A stretch of 55,607 nt of DNA from NCBI GenBank assembly GCA_001931875.2, contig MSJH02000806.1, positions 1 to 55,607 on the forward strand. Reading direction: 5' to 3'. Below, in pieces: positions 23,393 through 34,197 of this stretch (its first letter is position 1; every line of letters begins with the position of its first letter). This DNA comes from Byssochlamys sp. IMV 00236. Its lineage: Eukaryota; Ascomycota; Eurotiomycetes; Eurotiales; Thermoascaceae. A model generated the notes under the pieces. It saw only the letters and a list, made by a program, of their open reading frames with translations, was not told where the DNA came from and ran no database searches. A program made the translations under genes and the position numbers.

Positions 23393-24356
23393 CTTGCGCA
23401 CGAAGAGGACGGTGTCTGCGATGGAGATTCCAGGCCAGATGCGCTTTGTTGTGACCTATCTCCTCTCCAAGCGCGGGCCGCGGGGGCAAAGTGAAACAAA
23501 TCGCGTGGGGACAAGAGAACGGGGAGGCGCGTGGAAGGACGAGGAACACGGGCTATAATAATGTGTTGGCGAGTATGCTTGTTATTACTGCCAGACGGGA
23601 TGGCTCTTTGTTTTGGGTCAGATGCAGAGTCTCACAGAGGAAAACAACCACAGGGTCGCATCCAGCATCTTTTGAGGGCGCGTCCCATCCGATCGAGCCC
23701 CTGGCATGTCTTGTCACGGCAATCTCAGCCGTCCCTTCTTCGGCTGCGACACTTTCTAGCACAGGCGCCATCCCGTCTCTGACAGGCGCACGGCTATTGC
23801 CAGACACGCCAGTGTTTCACGTCTGCGCTTATCGCTGGCGCGACACAACCTATGGTGGTTACTGTAGTAATTACTACTGTCCAGGGCTATCGCGGTGCAT
23901 CAAGCAGCATGTTCAAAAGGGTGCTTGCTCCGAGATGAGCAGGTTGATCAGTTGTTTCTCTAGATCTAATCGATGCCTGTAAACAAACAAACGTCGTCAA
24001 GGCTATCCGCATACATACAAAGTATGTGACCATCCGACATAGATAGGACTCGGAAGGCGAAGTTTGCTCAGCACCTGAGCGCCGGGTGGCCTAGGTTGCT
24101 GACGCTACAAGCGCCAGGCGTACAACAGCTGAAACGCTGCGATTCCAACCTCGATTCCAGACCAAGCACATCCTAATTTCCCCGCTCCATGACACTCGCT
24201 ATCCACGCTGTCTCCAAGGTCTCTCCTCTGCTCCCAACTTATGGCGACGCGCCTGGGCGCCCTCTGGGTGCGGGATTTCGTGGGAAGGGCGGGGATCGTC
24301 CAGAGGACCCTCTACTTTTCCGGCGCTGAATCAAATCCAGCTCATAATACTGGCGC
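23393..24356. other. Intergenic between two minus-strand genes
   Basis: 964 bp with the NTF2-like gene's promoter on the left and the RPB7 3' end on the right. A 163-codon open frame on the plus strand at 23491-23982 has no family resemblance and I do not call it a gene. Confidence 0.5.
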
Positions 24357-25052
24357 TTATAGTGTTCTATTCGAGCATGAATTGGGTTAGTGACACGTCA
24401 TGACAGCCATCCGTCAATGATGGACAAAGGACTCACCCTAAGTAATCTTCTTTGATTGTCCCGATCGCATTGATAGCAGCCACATCAGGCTTTACACCAA
24501 GAATCTTCAGACGCAGACTAGTGCCCTTCTCGATGACTTGATCGCCGTGATCTGTATATTGCGGAGGGACCGTGTTCGGCTCCCATTTGATGTCCGAGGG
24601 GATGTTCTGATCAGTTGTGAGCTGCGAAGATCATTTCCTGGCTGAAGATCAAAGCACCTACCTTCCGCGCAATGAAGACAGACAACGGGCCAGCCAGAGT
24701 AAAGATGCCAGTAGGTTTGACGGATGTCACAATAGCATCCACCTAAACGCTCCTCGTCAGTGTAAAGGCCCAGAAAAAATCAAGAATAAATCTGGGAACA
24801 CACCGTCTCTCCTCGGAAGGGCTTCCATATAATTGCTCGATACTGGATCGTATATTCTGCATGTCCACTGCCTGGAATCACCCGCCCTTCCCCAATTTCA
24901 ACCATATCCATAACGCAGATCACGAAATGGTCGCCTGTACATCGCCCCTCCTCCTCTTCGTTCAACCGGTTGATGAGGTACTCCTTGACGTTGGGACCGA
25001 AATAGGACGGATGAAGGGAGACGACCTTCGTCTCTTCTTTGAGGAAAAACAT
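24357..25052 (-). CDS. rpb7: DNA-directed RNA polymerase II subunit RPB7
   Basis: Four exons, 24804-25052, 24662-24742, 24437-24606 and a 10-nt last exon 24357-24366, give 169 residues, close to the 171 of yeast Rpb7. The N-terminal RNP-like domain begins MFFLKEETKVVSLHPSYFG, and the OB/S1-like domain holds VDAIVTSVKPTGIFTLAGPL and ends TIKEDYLGTL. Rpb7 pairs with Rpb4 to form the stalk of RNA polymerase II, near the RNA exit channel. The last intron (70 nt, GTGAGT...GAATAG) is supported because yeast also has two residues after the conserved DYLG; without it, a TGA ends the frame at DYLG. The two readings differ by two residues only. The promoter is shared head to head with the MPO1-like gene. 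Confidence 0.95.
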
Positions 25053-25794
25053 ATTGACGCGGTTTAAACGAAGGTAACTCCAAAAGATCGCGGCTCAAAA
25101 AAGGAGGGGTATATTGCAGATGCGTCCGGAGATGACGGATAGACGCCCAGCTCGCAAGCCCTTTCCTAGGGAGGCGGGGTCTCGAGTGACGATGTGGTCT
25201 GAAAGTATGATATGCGGCGGTCTGAAAGAAACAGGACTATTGCGCGCGTCGCGAACGAAGGTGTACGGTGTGGATATCTGCGTACGAAATTGTCCGATCA
25301 GCTTGCCATAACTGCCAGGGCCCGCAATAATGTTTGCGATATCGAACTCAGGACGAACAGGAGTCCCTCCCAAAAAAGGAACGGCCAGAAAGAAGTCGAA
25401 GAGCCAGTCGCTGGCCTTCGAGTCTCGTAACGAAAGGTGACGATTGCGCTGTCGTTGGCCGCACCGAACGTTCCAGTACTACTGACTGCAGTATGGCGAT
25501 CTGCCAGAGTACCGAGCTCGCGACATCACATGACGTGCAACGAAGTAGGAAAGCCAACCCTCGGCTCGCCCATGTTCCCCATCTATTATTCACATGGTGA
25601 CATGATTAACCCCAAACAATTACGTTGATCGCTAGTCTTCTCCCTGTGTCAGACTTATTTCTCCACCTACATCTCGCGTGTCTGCTTTCTGGAATAACTT
25701 TATCAGACGCATCCGAATATACTATCTTGTCTTATCTTGGCTTCAAGATAGACTTAGTGGTCTCTAATAGTCGCATACAAAACAATCCAACACC
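25053..25794. other. Divergent promoter, RPB7 and MPO1-like gene
   Basis: 742 bp between head-to-head starts. No gene recognised. A short inverted pair of AAGATA/TATCTT-like GATA-type motifs lies near 25722-25750, close to the MPO1-like start. Confidence 0.45.
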
Positions 25795-26550
25795 ATGCCT
25801 CTAAACTTGGAGAAACAACTTCTTTTTGTAAGTCCGCCAGGATCCGCTATCGTTCTACGATGAAAAGGCTGACATCAAAACCTCCCAGTATGGTGCCTAC
25901 CACCACAATCCAGTAAGATGACCAACGGATCCCGAATTATGCTGTCAACCATTCGCTCATCCAACAACAGGTCAATGTCGGGATTCATATGACATTCGTC
26001 CCCATTCTTCTAGCGACAGGCTTCCTTCTGGTATTCCTGTCTTCTTTCCAACGATCCGCGGATTCCGGCTGACGAGACGAACCAGGCTACGAACACTCCT
26101 ACCTTGTTTACCCTTCCTAATGCGCTGCAGTACAAGTATCTCCCTCCCAATCTCGGAACGATCGGTGGTTTCGTCTACTCGTTCATATATATCTTATTGG
26201 AACCTGTGGCCGGAGCTCTCATCGCGCCGGGGATCATCGGGACAACGGCATTTGTGAACTACCTGACCATGACTTATGGTATGACTGCAACTTATTGGGC
26301 AGCCGCTGTTCACGTCGTGTCATGGCTGGTCCAGTTCATCGGCCACGGCGTTTTTGAAAAGAGGGCACCCGCCCTGCTGGACAATTTGATCCAAGCCTTC
26401 CTGCTCGCTCCGCTCTTTGTCTGGATGGAGATCTTGTTTGCCCTAGGATACCGTCCGGAGCTGAAATCGAGGCTCGACACGGCTGTGGAAAAGGAGATTG
26501 CTCGTTTTAAACAGCAGAATGGTTCTGCGAAAGCGGCGAACGCAAAATAA
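25795..26550 (+). CDS. Mpo1-like 2-hydroxy fatty acid dioxygenase (DUF962 family), ER membrane
   Basis: Exons 25795-25827, 25889-25912 (a 24-nt microexon), 25971-26030 and 26086-26550 give 193 residues. The family includes yeast Mpo1, an iron(II) dioxygenase that shortens 2-hydroxypalmitate, derived from phytosphingosine, by one carbon at the ER. The family signature is present: YGAYHHNPVNVGIHMTFVPI supplies clustered histidines, and HVVSWLVQFIGHGVFEKRAP supplies the second set. Four hydrophobic segments are visible (VGIHMTFVPILLATGFLL; GGFVYSFIYILLEPVAGALI; ATYWAAAVHVVSWLV; LIQAFLLAPLFVWMEILFAL). The microexon encodes YGAYHHNP, part of the presumed iron site, so mis-splicing would disable the enzyme. 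It forms a plausible pathway with the 2-hydroxyacyl-CoA lyase at 96-2008. It starts head to head with RPB7. Confidence 0.92.
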
Positions 26551-27515
26551 ATATACCAGCCGCTGTTTTCGCAGGAATCGTCAAAGACGTATCATGGTGT
26601 GTCCGATCTGTATCACGAGGAAGACCAGGTCTCACGCGCAGCAAAATCTGATTTTATGCCGCTTTGTAGCATTGGCACATCATTGAGCATGGGAGTCGAC
26701 GCATGGTAAAAACTGTTCTCTCCGCTCTTTAGCAATAATGATCGTTCGGCGTTGGGTTTCCATGCGACGTTTCGCTCCTTCATTCCCAGCCGCGGGTGTC
26801 GAGGAACTTGGGACCCGACTGGGTGACTAAGCAAGCTACCGCTTTGCAGGTCAGTCTTTTTCGGCTTGCTACACTACTATCTAATCATCGAGTGAGCAAA
26901 GACGCTGTTACGAATAATGAAATCAAACAATTTGAAACCATTGTGTGCAGCAGTTGCCGGCTTCCTCCGACGTAGTTACCAGCGCAACTGGCGAAGAAGA
27001 CAACGAGCTGTGCCAGCGTGTACGGAGTAAACGGTGCGCGTTGGCAGGCAAAGCCTGTTATGCGGTTGCTGTGACGAAAGTCACCTGAGCGAGCTAGCAG
27101 CCGCAGATCCGAGAAAGCAGGACGGGATGGACAGGTGTACTCAACCGAAGGCAGAGAGGACCAGGACAACGCCTCTTGACCTCGATAGAAAGCGAATTGA
27201 GCGGGTAGTAAATCGTGGATCAACTTGCAGAGAAGTAATTGCATCTGTTACAGCCAGAGTCGCTGGTAGACACCTTTTTTTCCCCGTCCATCCGGGCACT
27301 GGGTGGACACGGCTGCAACGGACGCACTAAGGGCCGATTCGGAGTTGCTGGGGCTCTCGGCAAACTAGGCTTAGCCTCGACCTGAGAAACCTCCTCCCCC
27401 GACGACAAAGCTCTCCTTCCATCCATCCACAATCCTTTCCCTCCAACCACCCTCCTCCCCAATTGCATCTCTCCTTCAGAGAAACCCTCTCTACTCCCTC
27501 TGAACCTCCTTCACA
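26551..27515. other. MPO1-like 3' region and ATP1 promoter
   Basis: 965 bp without a supported gene. The last 120 bp before the ATP1 start are strongly pyrimidine-rich (CTCC/CATCC runs), typical of highly expressed fungal promoters and leaders. Confidence 0.55.
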
Positions 27516-29821
27516 ATGTTCAGGAACGCTCTGCGGCAGTCTGGCCGCACTGTGACCGCCGTCTCTGCCACTGGCAGGATCGCTTCGGTGAGCCCATCCC
27601 ATCCAGCCCGGTCCCATCAACCCATCCAGCGACGACAACATACCGAAAGGCCTTTCAATGGATGGTCTCTGGGCATCTCCGGACCCTCAATGGCCATTGC
27701 GATCAGTTTCACGCGTCTTGAGTCGAATGTGCAGTCGTTAACAAATTTTCCGTCGCAAATAGGTCCGCGCGGCTACCCCCGGTCCCCTGGCTGGTGCCTC
27801 CAAGCAGATCCGTTCCTACGCCGCTGAGGCCAAGGCCTCCCCCACTGAGGTTTCCTCCATCCTTGAGCAGAGAATCCGTGGTGTTCAGGAGGAGTCTGGT
27901 CTCGCTGAGACTGGACGTGTCCTTTCCGTCGGGTATGACCGTTCCGCTTCCCCGGCAAACATTGGCAAAGAGCATCTCTTCGTCAATTCCCACTTAAAAC
28001 GCGAAGTCAATGTCTAGTGAGATGGTTCAACTAATATATTGGTGAACAGAGATGGTATCGCCCGTGTTCACGGTATGACCAATGTCCAGGCTGAGGAGCT
28101 GGTCGAGTAGGTTCCACCTTGATATCTTCATATATAACGTGTGAAAAAGCAGCTACTAACGAACTCTAGGTTCGCCTCCGGCGTCAAGGGCATGTGCATG
28201 AACTTGGAAGCCGGCCAGGTCGGTGTCGTGCTTTTCGGTTCTGACCGTCTCGTCAGGGAGGGTGAGACTGTCAAGCGTACTGGAGAGATCGTATGTCTTA
28301 AGTTGCCTTGTCATTTCGTCGGTTTTTGGACTAATTTTGCGACTAGGTCGATGTTCCCGTCGGTCCTGAGCTTCTGGGCCGTGTCGTTGACGCTCTTGGT
28401 AACCCCATCGATGGCAAGGGTCCCATCAAGACCACTGAGAAGCGCCGTGCTCAGCTCAAGGCTCCTGGTATCCTGCCCCGTCGTTCCGTCAACCAGCCCG
28501 TCCAGACCGGTCTCAAGTCTGTCGACTCCATGGTTCCCATCGGCCGTGGTCAGCGTGAGCTGATCATCGGTGACCGTCAGACTGGAAAGACTGCCGTCGC
28601 CCTTGACGCCATCCTTAACCAGAAGCGTTGGAACAGCACCGCCGATGACAGCCAGAAGCTCTTCTGTGTCTACGTTGCCGTCGGTCAGAAGCGTTCCACC
28701 GTTGCCCAGCTCGTCAAGACCCTTGAGGAGAACGACGCTATGAAGTACTCTATCGTCGTCGCTGCCACTGCTTCCGAGGCTGCTCCCCTGCAGTACATTG
28801 CTCCCTTCACTGGTAAGTTTATTTTTTTCCTTATTTCGATTTTATCTCGTTTTTTGTCGTTGTTTCGCCATTGCGCTGCCGCTGCCGCTGCCGATGAGGA
28901 ACTTGTCGCCGTGGAGTCCGCCTGTCCGTCGGATTAGCACAATTTGCACTTTTATCAACACATTCTAACTTGCATCAACAGGAACGGCTATGGGGGAGTG
29001 GTTCAGAGATAGTGGCAAGCACGCCGTCATCGTCTACGATGACCTGTCCAAGCAGGCCGTCGCCTACCGTCAGATGTCTCTGCTGCTTCGTCGTCCCCCC
29101 GGTCGTGAGGCCTACCCCGGAGAGTGAGTTACTTTTTTTCCCTGACCGCAGTCTCTTTTCTCTTGCTAATGATCGCAGTGTCTTCTACCTCCACTCTCGT
29201 CTCCTTGAGCGTGCTGCCAAGCTGAACGACAAGCACGGTGGTGGCTCCCTCACCGCTCTGCCCATCATTGAGACCCAGGGTGGTGATGTCTCTGCCTATA
29301 TCCCCACCAACGTCATCTCCATTACCGACGGTCAGATCTTCTTGGAGTCTGAGCTCTTCTACAAGGGTGTCCGTCCCGCTATCAACGTCGGTCTTTCCGT
29401 CTCTCGTGTCGGTTCCGCTGCCCAGGTCAAGGCCATGAAGCAGGTTGCCGGATCCCTGAAGCTGTTCTTGGCTCAGTACCGTGAGGTTGCTGCCTTCGCC
29501 CAGTTCGGTTCCGATCTCGATGCCTCCACCAAGCAGACCCTCAACCGTGGTGAGCGTCTGACTGAGCTTCTCAAGCAGAAGCAGTACAGCCCTATGAGTG
29601 TCAGCGAGATGGTTCCTCTCATCTTCGCTGGTGTCAACGGTTTCCTTGACAACATCCCCGTCGCCAAGATCCTCACCTGGGAGGCTGACCTCCTTGCTCA
29701 CCTCAAGAGCAGCGAGCCCGAGATCCTGTCCACCATCGAGAAGGAGGGCCAGGTCAGCAAGGAGCTTGAGGCTAAGCTCCGTGATGTCCTCAACGCCTTC
29801 AACAAGAGCTTCAGCGCATAG
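27516..29821 (+). CDS. atp1: Mitochondrial F1 ATP synthase alpha subunit
   Basis: Seven exons, 27516-27587, 27763-27932, 28050-28106, 28170-28290, 28347-28812, 28982-29123 and 29179-29821, give 556 residues. The first about 40 residues are an Arg-rich mitochondrial presequence ([20 protein letters not shown]) with a likely cleavage near SYAAEA. The P-loop reads [11 protein letters not shown], the Walker B region [11 protein letters not shown], and the alpha/beta signature [13 protein letters not shown]. Alpha subunits bind nucleotide non-catalytically and alternate with beta in the F1 head. All introns keep frame; the first (175 nt) and the fifth (169 nt) are longer than usual here. Codon use is strongly biased to C-ending codons, unlike neighbours, in keeping with high expression. 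A 235-codon frame on the opposite strand is a by-product of this bias. Confidence 0.98.
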
Positions 29822-31384
29822 GTGAGCAAAAGACAATCAGGTGATTAGTCCACCATGTACTGTTTTTTCCTGACGCTATGTGTATAGACAAGATAGCTTG
29901 TGTACAATTTGAGACCAGTATTTTCCTTTGTTGTTAAAGCTCTCAAGGTCATAATGCTGGTCTCAGCTCGACCCTTGTAGTCTTTTTGTCCAAAGTTCGG
30001 GACTCTTTCGCTCTCGAGCGTAAGGGTAATTGGTTTACGAAAAAGTTATATCCTGTACATCTAGATCCAACCGCGTGAAAGAGGGCTGGTCGGCGATGGA
30101 CGGGTGAAGATTCGGAACTCTGGATGAAAGGGTTGCATTCCAAATCATTTTTCACTATACTTCAATCAGCCGTCATGGCAGCTGGGACTTAACATGTAAT
30201 TTCTTATGTTTCCAATGACCTATTTCCAAACCAAACCTTGATGCTGCTTCCCCGCGTAGATGTAACTTGAATCAAGTACATGTACTGCGCAAAACTCATA
30301 TCCATAAATGGCGATTCCATCATCCTTCTCAGTCAACGTATTGCAGGTATTGCAGCTATAGGACGTGACTTTATAAACAAAGCAGACAAATATTAGTTAT
30401 CCCCACTGCCCCCACATGAATAATAATAGGTTAAGACTGGCCTCGAGCCTCGAGGGCATAAGGCGATAACTATCTAGTACTCTTGAGTCTTAAGTGATAA
30501 TCTCTCACGCCTGGCTGTTTTCAGTATGGCAGGCGCTAGGGCCAATACATGGTATTGCCGTGAAGTGAAGATTTGCGGTATGGCTGCGAAAAGGGTTGAT
30601 TTTTCGTATACAGAGTATTCTTACGTTTTCAAAAGAGGAATTATATTTGACTTAGGGCTCATTTTATCCTCATTTCGGACATAGGACGGTAATGCGGTGC
30701 GGTAGATGCTGAGTATTTATGTAAGTGCAAAATGTAGTTATGTCAGCCAGTAGGTGATAACTAATTGAAGAAAATCACCAAGACTAAGATTTCTCTATCC
30801 TGCTTTATATACCCTACCAGTCTGACTATACTAAATCTACTGGATTGACCTGCCCCGCTTGCTATGCCCTTGTCTATTTGGTCTGTCCGTCATCTCCAGC
30901 TCTAGCTCTGCCAGCTCAACGAGGTATGCCACAGTCAGCCAAGTAGCTAGATCTGCTCTATTAAAATAATTAGGTAGTATTATCTAGGCAAAGATGTGAT
31001 TGAATCTCAAATCTTACTGCGGGTTGGATTATTCCATGCTTAAGGATATATATAGCCTCGCGCGAAAGGCATTACTTGCAGCGAGGGACTGCGAACTGCT
31101 GTAGTTCCTTTACTCATTGAAGCTAGAGAGTCAAGTACGACTAATTAGATACTTGAATAAGATCTCTATTCTAAGGATAAAATAGAGTATGCATTCGCAC
31201 TGGTACATATGGAAAGGTAGATGTCAAGCACATACAATTGCGGCGCCTACGTTATCGATAAGCGAGTGGACTTGCCCGTATCAAAAATTTGTTCGGACCC
31301 CTCCACATCCCGCCATTGCGATCGCGAAACTGACTACCGGATTCCTCCCCTCTTGCTCCATATATAAATCCAGCTGGCGCATCA
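29822..31384. other. AT-rich intergenic region
   Basis: 1563 bp containing the ATP1 3' end and the promoter of the next gene. No open frame longer than about 77 codons has any resemblance to a family, and I saw no tRNA. The stretch 30200-31200 is AT-rich with no clear internal repeat. Confidence 0.55.
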
Positions 31385-32685
31385 ATGGCGGCGAGCACAG
31401 AAGCAGCTCCAGCGGCCTGTAAGGTCGTGCTGGCCAAGAATGTGGCCAACGGTTTGCTTCAAGAGGTCCATGAGGGCCTGAAGGCCTTGGAGAAGGGCCC
31501 TCATCTTGTCGGCTTCCTGGCCAACAATGACCCTGCCGCGCGCATGTATGCGGATTGGACGGCGAAGACTTGCTCGGAAAAGTGAGTAATTAACTGCGAT
31601 TTCTTAGTATATCTGTCTTGAGATTGCTATGCATTGGGAGCCTTCGTCGTCTCTCGCGGGGTGCTGCTTGAGTTCAAGAACTACATTCTTCAGCCCCCTT
31701 GACATCCCACCTCAATAGTAGAAACAGACCGGTCAGCTAACCACATATCCCGTTTGTAGTGGATTCCGTTATACCCTCCGCGAAGTCTCAAAGGAAACTA
31801 TTGAAGAGGCAATCCTGGCTGCCAACACCGACAACGAAGTCGACGGAATTATCGTGTACTACCCGATCTTCAACAACAGACAAGACCAGTACCTCCAGCA
31901 GATCGTCGATGTGTCGAAGGATGTTGAGGGTCTCAGCCACCGCTACATCTTCAACATGTACCAGAACATCCGTTTCTTGGACCCGGAAACTAAGCGCCAG
32001 AAGTCGATTCTGCCCTGCACTCCGCTGGCCGTGATCAAGATTCTCGAATACCTCCACATCTACAACACAATCTTGCCTTATGGTAACCGGTTGTTCGGAA
32101 AGACAATCTGTGTCGTAAACCGTTCGGAGGTTGTTGGCAGACCGCTTGCGGCGCTCTTGGCCAACGACGGTGCTCACGTTTACAGCGTCGACATTACGGG
32201 TGTCCAGGAGTTCACTCGTGGCGAGGGTATTAAGAAGCGAAGACACGAAGTCGTGGACAAGGAGGGCTGGACTCTAACCGACTGTGCTCCCCTGTGTGAT
32301 GTTGTCATCACTGGTGTTCCTGGGGACAAATTCAAGTTCGACACGAAGCTCCTGAAGGAGGGTGCTGTTTGTGTGAACTTCTCCAGTGAGAAGGTAAGGG
32401 AGACAGGGCCCCTTGACCAGTCCCCAAGAGAAAACATTACTGACGTCCTCGAACAGAACTTTGGACCCGAAGTGAAGGAAAGGGCGTCCATCTTTGTCCC
32501 CTCCATCGGAAAGGTCACCATTTGCGTTCTGATGAGAAACCTTTTGGTAAGTGGATTAATTCCATAATCTGTGAGAAGCTGTGTCTGACTTCTCTCTGTA
32601 GAGACTTGTGCAGAACCGAAGGGCGGATGATGCGAAGCCCGCCGCCCCAACGGAGAAGCCCGGTACCCTTGAAGCCAGCTCATAA
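31385..32685 (+). CDS. NAD-dependent methylenetetrahydrofolate dehydrogenase (MTD1 type)
   Basis: Exons 31385-31581, 31760-32393, 32457-32546 and 32602-32685 give 334 residues (yeast Mtd1: 320). The protein oxidises 5,10-methylene-THF to 5,10-methenyl-THF with NAD in the cytosol. It has the substrate-site motif IIVYYPIFNNRQDQYLQQ in place of the cyclohydrolase lysine motif of bifunctional enzymes, and the Rossmann segment CVVNRSEVVGRPLAALLAND. The core ends FGPEVKERASIFVPSIGKVT. Intron 2 (32394-32456, GTAAGG...GAACAG) is 63 nt, lacks in-frame stops and would insert 21 residues (start VRETGPLDQSPRE) between FSSEK and NFGPE if retained; I removed it because the conserved text runs straight across the junction. 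The first intron is 178 nt. Confidence 0.94.
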
Positions 32686-33133
32686 TTAGATTAGTCTCGT
32701 TAAAGATGATGAATTTGAACATAAAGGCTAAAAGTATAGACATGCGGAAATGGGTTCTTAAAAATATTGAGATAATCTCAGAAATGTTCATGAATCGTGA
32801 AAAATCCCATGATCCTCTAATAGGGAATGAATGCGTGTTCTAAATGGAGGATGAAATTATGTACATATATGCAGTGATGATGGCGTTTAGAGTTATAAAT
32901 CCAGAATATTCGTGATAGCTTATTGCAACCAGGTAGTGGAAGAAATTCGGCCTTCTAGAAATCAATATTCCATGCCGAGAGAACGTTCTGCTCGATTATC
33001 TGAAGTACCATTCAATCTAACCAATTGGACAAACACACGGTTTTGAACGACAAGTACCCATTCGCTAATTCGCTTCTTCCTTGGTAATTTCTTTCAACTT
33101 TTTGGAATCAAAATTCTAGCTATCCATGCAAAC
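32686..33133. other. Intergenic between convergent genes
   Basis: 448 bp of AT-rich sequence holding the 3' ends of the folate enzyme and the signal peptidase subunit. Nothing else seen. Confidence 0.6.
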
Positions 33134-33915
33134 TCATTGCCCCTTCCTTGCTGCCTCCCTCGACGCAAGTCCCAAGACGTCGATTTCATTCGCAAGCCAC
33201 TGTCGGAACGGCTCCGGATGAAAGACACCGTCTGACGAGAACCAGGCTGTGAGCGAAGTCTCGATATTTTTCTCCTGCAGAACCTTTCCTTCAGGAGAAG
33301 TGTACTTGACATTAAGCTTGTAGAGCGGAGAATGCTTCTTCGTTGAGGAACGGACGGTTATCTGTGATTTGAGCTCCAGGTCAGCTAGGCCAATCTTCAC
33401 CAATGCCCGAACGGCCCCAATTGAACGCGAACATAACAGAAAAACAGCGAAGTATACCTTTTCCCCCGTCTTCCTCTTCCCACGAAATACCTCTCCTGCT
33501 TCTACCCCCCACACCCAGTACGTCAATATAGAGTTCAACGCGAAGTACGCGATGACAGCTGGCAGAACCCAGGGAGCATTTGTAGATTCCCATCCAAGCT
33601 TCCTGTCTACGTAGAACATGCCAGCTGCGATTGCGACAGCGGAGTAACCCAGAGCGAAGCGGACATTCGAAAGCGTATGGTCTTGAGTAAAGGTGTAGGG
33701 TTCGGGGAGACTTGTTAAGTACGGCGCAAGGGCGTCATCGGTGGTGTTTTTGAGGTCTTTTGAAATTAGCTATACATTGAACATACTCAAAAAGAATCCG
33801 TGATCGCAGAGGCAAGATAAATCGAAGACACTCAAGCCAGGTAAAGCAGAAAGTAAGCAAAGCACGAACCGTTCAGTGAGTAAACAGGTACCTTGGGTAC
33901 CGTCTCGGAAGCCAT
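33134..33915 (-). CDS. spc2: Signal peptidase complex subunit 2 (SPC25 family)
   Basis: Exons 33870-33915, 33458-33756 and 33134-33361 give 190 residues. The sequence starts MASETVPKVPVYSLN and continues DLKNTTDDALAPYLTSL, the conserved SPC25 entry. Two membrane segments follow (FALGYSAVAIAAGMFYV and PWVLPAVIAYFALNSILTYW), then a cytosolic domain (SPLYKLNVKYTSPEGKV). SPC2 is the non-catalytic subunit of ER signal peptidase that helps couple it to the Sec61 channel. Intron 2 (33362-33457, GTATAC...TCACAG) is 96 nt, a multiple of three, without in-frame stops; retained it would add 32 residues between TGEK and ITVRSST. Intron 1 uses a GTTCGT donor and a CAAAAG acceptor, the only pair that keeps the conserved SLNDLKNTTDD. 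The gene starts head to head with EMC3, 282 bp away. Confidence 0.9.
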
Positions 33916-34197
33916 TGTTGAGACAAATATACTAAGTACTAATGCAGTACTTAGGAAGGAAATATCAGGTAAAAACTGCAAGCAACCGTTATCTCTGTGC
34001 TCGAGATTGAGAAGCTCTTCGATACCTGCGACGACGCGGAGTTGCGGAGAGCTGTCCCCTTCGCGGGCAGCTACGGTAAAGCGGCGTGCGATATGCGCTA
34101 ACCGCCCTCACTTTGACTGGCAGCCGGCGACTTCAACCTCACCTCGAACCGCCAGAACAAGTTATTCCCTCCACCAAACCACCGCAGCTGAGTCGCA
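33916..34197. promoter_or_regulatory. 282-bp bidirectional promoter, SPC2 and EMC3
   Basis: The start codons of two ER membrane-complex genes lie 282 bp apart on opposite strands, so both leaders and promoters must share this stretch. No CACGTG site or TATA box is clear in it. Confidence 0.75.

Noticed and set aside
23491..23982. 163-codon plus-strand frame between the NTF2-like gene and RPB7
   Set aside because: No recognisable motifs, no clean exon partners, and it overlaps the promoter region of the NTF2-like gene.
29129..29836. 235-codon open frame on the minus strand opposite ATP1
   Set aside because: It lies wholly over the last ATP1 exons. The strong C-ending codon bias of ATP1 removes stops on the opposite strand, and the translation has no family resemblance.
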